Source: Desulfuromusa sp.
GTDB lineage: Bacteria; Desulfobacterota; Desulfuromonadia; Desulfuromonadales; Geopsychrobacteraceae
Reading direction: 5' to 3'
Assembly: GCA_030590745.1 (NCBI GenBank)
Contig: JAUVCS010000022.1
Coordinates: 1-9,427 of the forward strand
Length of the DNA: 9,427 nucleotides
Of this stretch, positions 5,157 through 9,427 are shown piece by piece. The number at the start of each line of letters is the position of its first letter. Position 1 is the first letter of the stretch. Made by a program: the position numbers and the translations under genes. A model generated the notes under the pieces. The model was given only the letters and a program-made list of their open reading frames with translations, was not told where the DNA came from and made no database searches.

Positions 5157-6205
5157 CACCTCTGTTCCAATTTATGATGTGCCATGGTTAACATCTCTAC
5201 GGTTGTTTCCCAGTCAACACATTTATCAGTGATCGATACCCCGTATTTCAACTGATTCAGATCCTCCGGAATGCTCTGATTTCCAGCATGCAAATTACTT
5301 TCAATCATCACTCCGGAAACTGAGCCTGGAGCCGTTACCAGTTGTTCGATGATATTGTCCAGAACGTCCCCTTGGCGGGTGTGGTCTTTATAGGAGTTTG
5401 CGTGGCTGCAATCGACCATAATAGCCGGGGGTAATTGTTTTGTTTTAAGCAATTCGGCCGCTTTTTTTACCTCTTCAGGATAGTAGTTTGGTGCATTATC
5501 CCCACCCCGCAAGACCAGGTGAATATCCGGGTTTCCGGAAGTATGGACGATTGACGAGTGCCCCTCAGAGTTGATACCAAGAAAGCTATGAGAGCGGCAG
5601 GATGCAGCCATCGCATCCAGAGCAATCTTTAGGCCACCGTCGGTTCCATTTTTGAAACCAACCGGAAAAGAGAGACCGCTTGCCATCTCCCGATGGGTTT
5701 GTGACTCTGTTGTTCTGGCACCGATAGCCCCCCAGCTGACTATGTCAGAGAGATACTGTGGGGTGATCGGGTCGAGCATTTCACTGGCAATGGGTAATTG
5801 CATCTCGGTTATGGCACAGAACAGTTGCCGGGCAACTCCCAGCCCTTTAGATATCTGATGGCTCCCATCCATATCCGGGTCGTTAATAAGTCCCTTCCAG
5901 CCGACGGTTGTCCGCGGTTTTTCAAAATAGACCCGCATAATAATAAACAGTTGATCCTGAAGTGTCTCTGCCAGTTTAACCAGCTGCTTTGCATATTCAA
6001 TGGCCGCAAGTGGGTCATGAATAGAGCAGGGACCAACGACAACGAGCAGACGCTTATCTTCCCCATTAAGTATTGATTTAATCGTGTTGCGGCTGGCGTT
6101 GACAAAATTTGCACCAGAAAGTGGCAAAGGGAAGACCTGTTTCAAATCAGAGGGAGCGATGATGGGGGTTACTTCCAGAACATTCAGATTGTTTGTTTGA
6201 ACCAT
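5156..6205 (-). CDS. aroG: 3-deoxy-7-phosphoheptulonate (DAHP) synthase, class I AroF/AroG/AroH type
   Basis: Condenses phosphoenolpyruvate and erythrose 4-phosphate, the first step of the shikimate pathway to Phe, Tyr and Trp. At 349 residues it matches the E. coli isozymes. The metal ligands are present: C60 in VGPCSIHD, H268 in DCSHAN, E302 in GVMIESNLH and D327 in SITDKC. Substrate-binding residues R91 and K96 (MRVYFEKPRTT), R164 (GARTTES), K185 (GFKNGTDG) and R233 (LRGG) are also there. P149 and S179 align with residues of the phenylalanine site in AroG, while DP-x-TPQ and TESQTHREMASGLS resemble AroF/AroH, so the feedback ligand cannot be told and the symbol is nominal. It stands alone between a convergent and a divergent neighbour. 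Confidence 0.94.
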   Translation of the reverse strand: MVQTNNLNVLEVTPIIAPSDLKQVFPLPLSGANFVNASRNTIKSILNGEDKRLLVVVGPCSIHDPLAAIEYAKQLVKLAETLQDQLFIIMRVYFEKPRTTVGWKGLINDPDMDGSHQISKGLGVARQLFCAITEMQLPIASEMLDPITPQYLSDIVSWGAIGARTTESQTHREMASGLSFPVGFKNGTDGGLKIALDAMAASCRSHSFLGINSEGHSSIVHTSGNPDIHLVLRGGDNAPNYYPEEVKKAAELLKTKQLPPAIMVDCSHANSYKDHTRQGDVLDNIIEQLVTAPGSVSGVMIESNLHAGNQSIPEDLNQLKYGVSITDKCVDWETTVEMLTMAHHKLEQR

Positions 6206-6260
6206 TATTTTAACCTTATTTTAAAGGGGATATTTTTCCTCAACGATAATGTTAAAATAA

Positions 6261-6279
6261 CTCAGCGAGTTTTGCTGAG
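6261..6279 (-). promoter_or_regulatory. candidate operator or hairpin in the DAHP synthase leader
   Basis: CTCAGC (6261-6266) and GCTGAG (6274-6279) form a 6-bp inverted repeat about 55 bases upstream of the DAHP synthase start. On the - strand it falls between a poor -35-like TTGCTC and a TATTTT, where a repressor could bind. It could also be a small hairpin followed by TTATTTT. It does not resemble a TyrR box that I can recognise. Confidence 0.25.
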
Positions 6280-6322
6280 CAAGTCAAAAGTCTCTGTTGT
6301 GGCATAAGATAACGGGAAAGGT

Positions 6323-6350
6323 TTGACAGATCCCTCTCTTTCGGTATAAA
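6323..6350 (+). promoter_or_regulatory. strong candidate sigma-70 promoter for yggT-divIVA
   Basis: A perfect TTGACA (6323-6328) and TATAAA (6345-6350) are separated by 16 bases. The start would be near 6357, giving a leader of about 43 bases before yggT. It lies in the 194-base divergent gap shared with the DAHP synthase gene. Confidence 0.75.
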
Positions 6351-6399
6351 TATTGAGAGTTACAGTAGGTTTCCCAGAAAAAGAAAGGTCGTAATCACA

Positions 6400-6684
6400 A
6401 TGAATATTCTACTTGTCTCCATTGCCAGGATTCTCGATCTGGCATTTAATATTTATATTTTTATTCTCATTGCTCGGGCACTTATATCCTGGGTTAATCC
6501 TGATCCCTACAATCCGATTGTCCGTTTTCTCCATAGCGCAACTGATCCGCTTTTATATCGTTTACGGCGACTTTTGCCATTTCTACAGGCTGGGGCTTTT
6601 GACTTATCTCCCATCGCTCTATTACTACTACTCTCGGTTATTCAGCAGACGCTGGTATCTTTTTTGTACCAGTTAGCCCATTGA
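6400..6684 (+). CDS. yggT: YggT/YlmG family inner-membrane protein
   Basis: A 94-residue integral membrane protein with two hydrophobic segments (about 5-31 and 68-91) separated by a charged loop. The family signature is clear: R-A-L-I-S-W-V-N-P-D after the first segment, then T-D-P-L-L-Y-R-L-R-R-L-L-P. The biochemical role is not settled. YlmG homologues in Gram-positives sit next to divIVA, and plastid relatives affect nucleoid and membrane organisation. Here too DivIVA follows, 26 bases after the stop, suggesting a shared role at the envelope or division site. The start is supported by AAAGG about 11 bases upstream and by the membrane segment beginning almost at once. Confidence 0.92.
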   Translation: MNILLVSIARILDLAFNIYIFILIARALISWVNPDPYNPIVRFLHSATDPLLYRLRRLLPFLQAGAFDLSPIALLLLLSVIQQTLVSFLYQLAH

Positions 6685-6710
6685 TTAAATTTAAACTTGA
6701 AGGATAATAG

Positions 6711-7241
6711 ATGCGGATTACGCCGATAGAGATACAGCAACAGCAGTTTAAAAACCGCTTGTTTGGTTACGATACAGCTGCTGTTGATAATTTTCTGGAA
6801 ATGTTAGCTGATGAACTTGAACGGCTGCACCGGCAAAATAATGAACTTAAGGAGTCTCTGGCCAGAACCCAGACATCTCTTGATCAAATGCTTGACCGGG
6901 AAAAATCACTGCAGGAAACGCTTATGACAGCGCAACGGGTAACCGAAGAGTTAAAAATTAATGCGCGGAAAGAGGCTGAAATTGCTGTAGCTGAAGCGCA
7001 CCTTGAAGGGGAGCAGGTGATTCGGGACGCCCATGACCGTCGCATCCAATTGATCAGTGAGATTCAGGAAATACGGCGCCAGAAGATTACCTTTGAAAGT
7101 GGTTTGAGGTCGCTTATTGAGAGCCATTTAAAACTGCTGAATATGGATACCCTGCAGATTGAAGAGGATGATCATAAAACCCGTCTGTTGGAACCTTTGG
7201 TAAATGATAGTGAGATTGATGACCAACTCAATTTTCCCTGA
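6711..7241 (+). CDS. divIVA: DivIVA domain protein
   Basis: A 176-residue curved-membrane or pole-marking coiled-coil protein. The N-terminal domain aligns without gaps to B. subtilis DivIVA: I-T-P-x-E-I at 3-8, then F13 and G19-Y20-D21 with V25 and FL 28-29. The membrane-inserting tip F17-R18 of B. subtilis is L17-F18 here, flanked by K14 and R16, so amphipathic membrane contact is kept. Residues about 30-135 form a long coiled coil (heptads with many Q/E/R), and the tail is acidic. DivIVA is typical of Gram-positives but also occurs in deltaproteobacteria. A GAAGGA ribosome site precedes the ATG. It is probably co-transcribed with yggT. Confidence 0.93.
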   Translation: MRITPIEIQQQQFKNRLFGYDTAAVDNFLEMLADELERLHRQNNELKESLARTQTSLDQMLDREKSLQETLMTAQRVTEELKINARKEAEIAVAEAHLEGEQVIRDAHDRRIQLISEIQEIRRQKITFESGLRSLIESHLKLLNMDTLQIEEDDHKTRLLEPLVNDSEIDDQLNFP

Positions 7242-7285
7242 TTTTTATTCCCTCCTGCTATAAATTTTTCTACCGTAAACTTTTC

Positions 7286-7315
7286 TTGACAGGTGTCATT
7301 TCCGAGATTTATCAT
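7286..7315 (+). promoter_or_regulatory. candidate sigma-70 promoter for the fmdB-type gene
   Basis: A perfect TTGACA (7286-7291) and TATCAT (7310-7315, five of six consensus bases) are 18 bases apart. The leader would be about 33 bases. No terminator hairpin was seen after divIVA, so read-through is also possible. Confidence 0.65.
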
Positions 7316-7341
7316 CAGCAGTTGTTTGTATAACAAATATT

Positions 7342-7347
7342 GGAGGA
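7342..7347 (+). promoter_or_regulatory. ribosome binding site that fixes the fmdB-type start
   Basis: GGAGGA sits 7 bases before the ATG at 7355. A TTG codon at 7340 is in frame but overlaps this site, so a start there would have no ribosome site of its own and would add five residues not seen in the family. Confidence 0.85.
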
Positions 7348-7354
7348 AGAAGTT

Positions 7355-7612
7355 ATGCCATTGTACGAATATCGTTGTGATGATTGTGGGCTGGTTTTTG
7401 AGGTCCGACAGAAGTTTTCAGATGAACCTCTCAATAGCTGTCGCCACTGTGGTGGACAGGCTAAAAAACTGATATCCAAAACTGCTTTTGCACTTAAAGG
7501 TGGCGGCTGGTATCAACAGGGGTATTCCACTGAGAAAAAAGTTAACGCTTCAACACCTGCTAAAAGTAGCAGTGAAGCTGGTACTTCATCCCCTAAAGCG
7601 GTAAACGGTTGA
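7355..7612 (+). CDS. FmdB family zinc-ribbon protein
   Basis: An 85-residue protein opening MPLYEYRCDDCG, the signature of the FmdB putative regulatory domain. Four cysteines in two knuckles (C8/C11 and C29/C32) should bind one zinc ion. After the K-x-x-S-K-T-A-F-A-L-K-G-G-G-W-Y segment that ends the domain, residues about 58-85 are a Ser/Ala/Thr/Lys-rich, probably unstructured tail. The molecular role is unclear; some relatives are named after the formamidase regulator FmdB. The ATG at 7355 is chosen over an in-frame TTG at 7340 because of the ribosome site between them and the family N-terminus. It has its own promoter and terminator, so it is likely a single-gene unit. Confidence 0.93.
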   Translation: MPLYEYRCDDCGLVFEVRQKFSDEPLNSCRHCGGQAKKLISKTAFALKGGGWYQQGYSTEKKVNASTPAKSSSEAGTSSPKAVNG

Positions 7613-7625
7613 GTTGAGGTTAGGG

Positions 7626-7658
7626 TCCTCGTTGGAAAAGTTCCGATGGGGATTTTTT
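7626..7658 (+). terminator. intrinsic terminator after the fmdB-type gene
   Basis: A continuous 12-bp stem with three G-U pairs (7626-7637 with 7641-7652) closes an AAG triloop and is followed by six T residues (7653-7658). It lies 13 bases after the stop and separates this gene from folD. Confidence 0.85.
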
Positions 7659-7741
7659 CTTGTTTGTCGTAGTCAACTTTAATAGTTGGATGTTTATATC
7701 CTGGGTCACTCAATATTTGATTTTTTTAGAGAGGTTAGCCG

Positions 7742-8599
7742 GTGGCAGAACTTATTGATGGAAAAGCGATTGCAGCTGAACTGAGGGGACAGATCACAAC
7801 TGATGTAGAAGAGCTTATCTCCGTGGGGGTCACTCCGGGATTAGCCGTAGTCCTGGTGGGTGAAGATCCGGCGAGCCGAGTCTATGTTTCAATGAAAGAA
7901 AAAGCCTGTGCTGCTGCTGGAATCTACTCTGTTGAACATAAACTGCCAGCTGAAACAGACCAATCTCAATTACTGGAATTGATCGACAGCTTGAATAATG
8001 ATGAAAAAATTGATGGTATTCTGGTGCAACTTCCCCTTCCTGAACATATTGATGAAGCGCAAGTTCTCGAGACAATCTCACCAGCCAAAGATGTTGATGG
8101 TTTCCATCCCTATAATGTTGGTCGTTTGATGACGGGTCATCCGGTTTTTCAACCCTGTACCCCCTATGGGATCATGAAAATGCTCGAACACACCGGGGTG
8201 GAACTTAAAGGGAAAGAGGTTGTTATTGTCGGACGTTCCAATATCGTTGGGAAACCGGTTGCATTGATGTGTCTGGCTGAACATGCAACGGTGACCATCT
8301 GCCATTCAAGGACCGTTGATTTACCACAGAAAGTTGCCGCTGCAGATATTGTTATCGCTGCCGTCGGTCGTCCCGAAATGATCAAGGGCGATTGGATAAA
8401 AAAGGGGGCGATTGTGATAGATGTGGGGGTCAATCGGGTCGGAGAAAAAAAATTGGTTGGAGATGTTGATTTTGCTGCAGCTTCAGTCAATGCGGCTGCC
8501 ATCACTCCGGTCCCTGGTGGGGTGGGTCCGATGACCATTACAATGTTACTTTATAACACTCTGTTGGGTGCTAAACGGCGTGCCGGGGAGAGCAGTTAA
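7742..8599 (+). CDS. folD: bifunctional methylene-THF dehydrogenase / methenyl-THF cyclohydrolase FolD
   Basis: Interconverts 5,10-methylene-, methenyl- and 10-formyl-tetrahydrofolate with NADP(H) in the cytoplasm, feeding purine and formyl-Met synthesis. The 285-residue length is typical. Catalytic residues are visible: Y48 and K52 in YVSMK, Q96 in VQLPLP and D119 in KDVDG. The cofactor domain has GRSNIVGKP (164-172) and HSRT, and the end has the family signature [10 protein letters not shown]. The start is GTG at 7742, chosen because AGAGG lies 7 bases upstream and the protein begins at the usual [10 protein letters not shown]. No convincing promoter was seen in 7660-7735. It lies 162 bases before gcvT, another folate enzyme. 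Confidence 0.97.
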   Translation: MAELIDGKAIAAELRGQITTDVEELISVGVTPGLAVVLVGEDPASRVYVSMKEKACAAAGIYSVEHKLPAETDQSQLLELIDSLNNDEKIDGILVQLPLPEHIDEAQVLETISPAKDVDGFHPYNVGRLMTGHPVFQPCTPYGIMKMLEHTGVELKGKEVVIVGRSNIVGKPVALMCLAEHATVTICHSRTVDLPQKVAAADIVIAAVGRPEMIKGDWIKKGAIVIDVGVNRVGEKKLVGDVDFAAASVNAAAITPVPGGVGPMTITMLLYNTLLGAKRRAGESS

Positions 8600-8761
8600 T
8601 TTATTGTTTATGATACCCCTAGTGTACAGTAGTCCCGGGATTTGCTAAAACGGTCTTTCAGGGAATATTTCCAGATAAAGAGTATTGATGCTCTTTGTCT
8701 TTGCAGAAAAAGGCAATCTGATCGGTTGCAGTAAGTTTGATTAACGTTAAGGAGTTTGCTG

Positions 8762-9427
8762 ATGAATAAAACCCCTCTGAATCAGATTCACCGTCAATCA
8801 GGAGCCCGGATGGTCGACTTTGGTGGTTGGGACATGCCGGTGCAATATTCTGGCGTGATTGCTGAGCATAAGGCGGTGAGAACCACCGCTGGTTTGTTTG
8901 ATGTCTCCCATATGGGGGAGATTGAAGTGTCCGGTCCCCAGGCTTTTGATTTTCTCCAGTATGCAACAACGAATGATGTGGCAAGTTTAACGGATGGGCA
9001 GGTGCAATATACCGCCCTTTGTTATGAAACGGGCGGTGTTGTTGATGATTTGACTCTCTACCGTTTTGCTGCTGACCGCTACCTGCTCTGTGTTAACGCT
9101 TCTAATAGTGACAAGGATTTTGCCTGGTTAGAGGGTTTACAGAAAAAAAATAATTACCGTGACTTAACCTTGATTAATCGGAGTGCGGAGTATGCACAGT
9201 TGGCATTGCAGGGGCCGGTTGCTGCCAATATCCTGGCAAAAATAACCAGCACTGATCTTTCTGCGATAAAATTCTATCGGTTTGAAGAGGGGGAAGTTGC
9301 TGGAATTAAGACGATCATTTCTCGAACCGGGTATACTGGCGAGGATGGTTTTGAACTCTATTGTGCTGCTGCCGATGGAGCTTTACTCTGGCAGGAACTG
9401 ATGAAGGTTGGTGAATCATTGGGTCTT
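8762..9427 (+). CDS. gcvT: glycine cleavage system T protein (aminomethyltransferase), 5' part only
   Basis: Transfers the methylene group from the aminomethyl-lipoyl H protein to tetrahydrofolate, giving methylene-THF and ammonia. The open frame runs from the ATG at 8762 to the window edge (about 222 codons of the usual 360 or so) without a stop. Family landmarks are F-G-G-W-x-M-P-V-Q-Y near residue 20, LFDVSHMGE (45-53), GGVVDDL with the conserved catalytic Asp D96, R-S-A-E-Y-A-x-L-A-L-Q-G-P (140-152) and [12 protein letters not shown] (188-199). AAGGAG lies 7 bases before the ATG. The H and P protein genes would be expected downstream. Its product is the substrate of FolD upstream. Confidence 0.96.
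   Translation, partial: MNKTPLNQIHRQSGARMVDFGGWDMPVQYSGVIAEHKAVRTTAGLFDVSHMGEIEVSGPQAFDFLQYATTNDVASLTDGQVQYTALCYETGGVVDDLTLYRFAADRYLLCVNASNSDKDFAWLEGLQKKNNYRDLTLINRSAEYAQLALQGPVAANILAKITSTDLSAIKFYRFEEGEVAGIKTIISRTGYTGEDGFELYCAAADGALLWQELMKVGESLGL

Noticed and set aside
7674..7688. CAACT/AGTTG repeat upstream of folD
   Set aside because: A 5-bp stem in A/T-rich sequence with no promoter boxes at proper spacing is likely chance.
8658..8984. A 108-codon open frame on the - strand
   Set aside because: It lies antisense to the start and leader of gcvT, whose frame has clear family motifs.

Overview
The window looks like ordinary chromosome from a Gram-negative bacterium of the Desulfuromonadia type (Geobacter/Desulfuromonas/Pelobacter relatives). 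This is inferred from the combination of a DivIVA homologue beside a YggT protein, an FmdB-type zinc ribbon, FolD, a DUF3467 protein and a thiamine operon carrying the ThiS-fused 'family 2' type of ThiF. It rests on gene content recognised by eye, not on a database search. I see no insertion sequence, phage gene or CRISPR array.

Layout. Positions 1-468 hold a tRNA array on the + strand: a truncated tRNA-Asp, tRNA-Val, tRNA-Asp, an identical tRNA-Val, a broken tRNA remnant and a different tRNA-Asp, closed by an intrinsic terminator. Positions 565-4319 hold a thiamine operon on the - strand. In transcription order it is a promoter, a TPP riboswitch, a riboswitch-controlled terminator, then thiF, thiS, thiG, thiH and thiE. 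Positions 4320-4494 are a divergent control region dominated by an 84-nt inverted repeat. It precedes two small + strand genes: an unrecognised helical protein and a DUF3467 protein. Positions 5156-6205 hold a class I DAHP synthase on the - strand. Divergent from it is a + strand series: yggT, divIVA, fmdB, folD and the 5' part of gcvT, which runs off the end of the window.

How the genes work together. ThiF adenylates the C-terminal Gly-Gly of ThiS so it can carry sulfur. ThiH makes dehydroglycine from tyrosine. ThiG combines these with deoxyxylulose phosphate into the thiazole, and the ThiE-like protein would couple it to the pyrimidine. TPP feeds back through the riboswitch in front of thiF. 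DAHP synthase starts the shikimate pathway, which also supplies the tyrosine ThiH consumes. YggT and DivIVA suggest an envelope or cell-pole role. FolD and GcvT both act on methylene-tetrahydrofolate.

There is no clear undescribed system here. The points most worth a second look are the long inverted repeat in front of the unknown 106-residue gene, the ThiE with a serine where the usual Mg2+-binding aspartate should be, the decayed tRNA, and the unusual D-arm of the duplicated tRNA-Asp.
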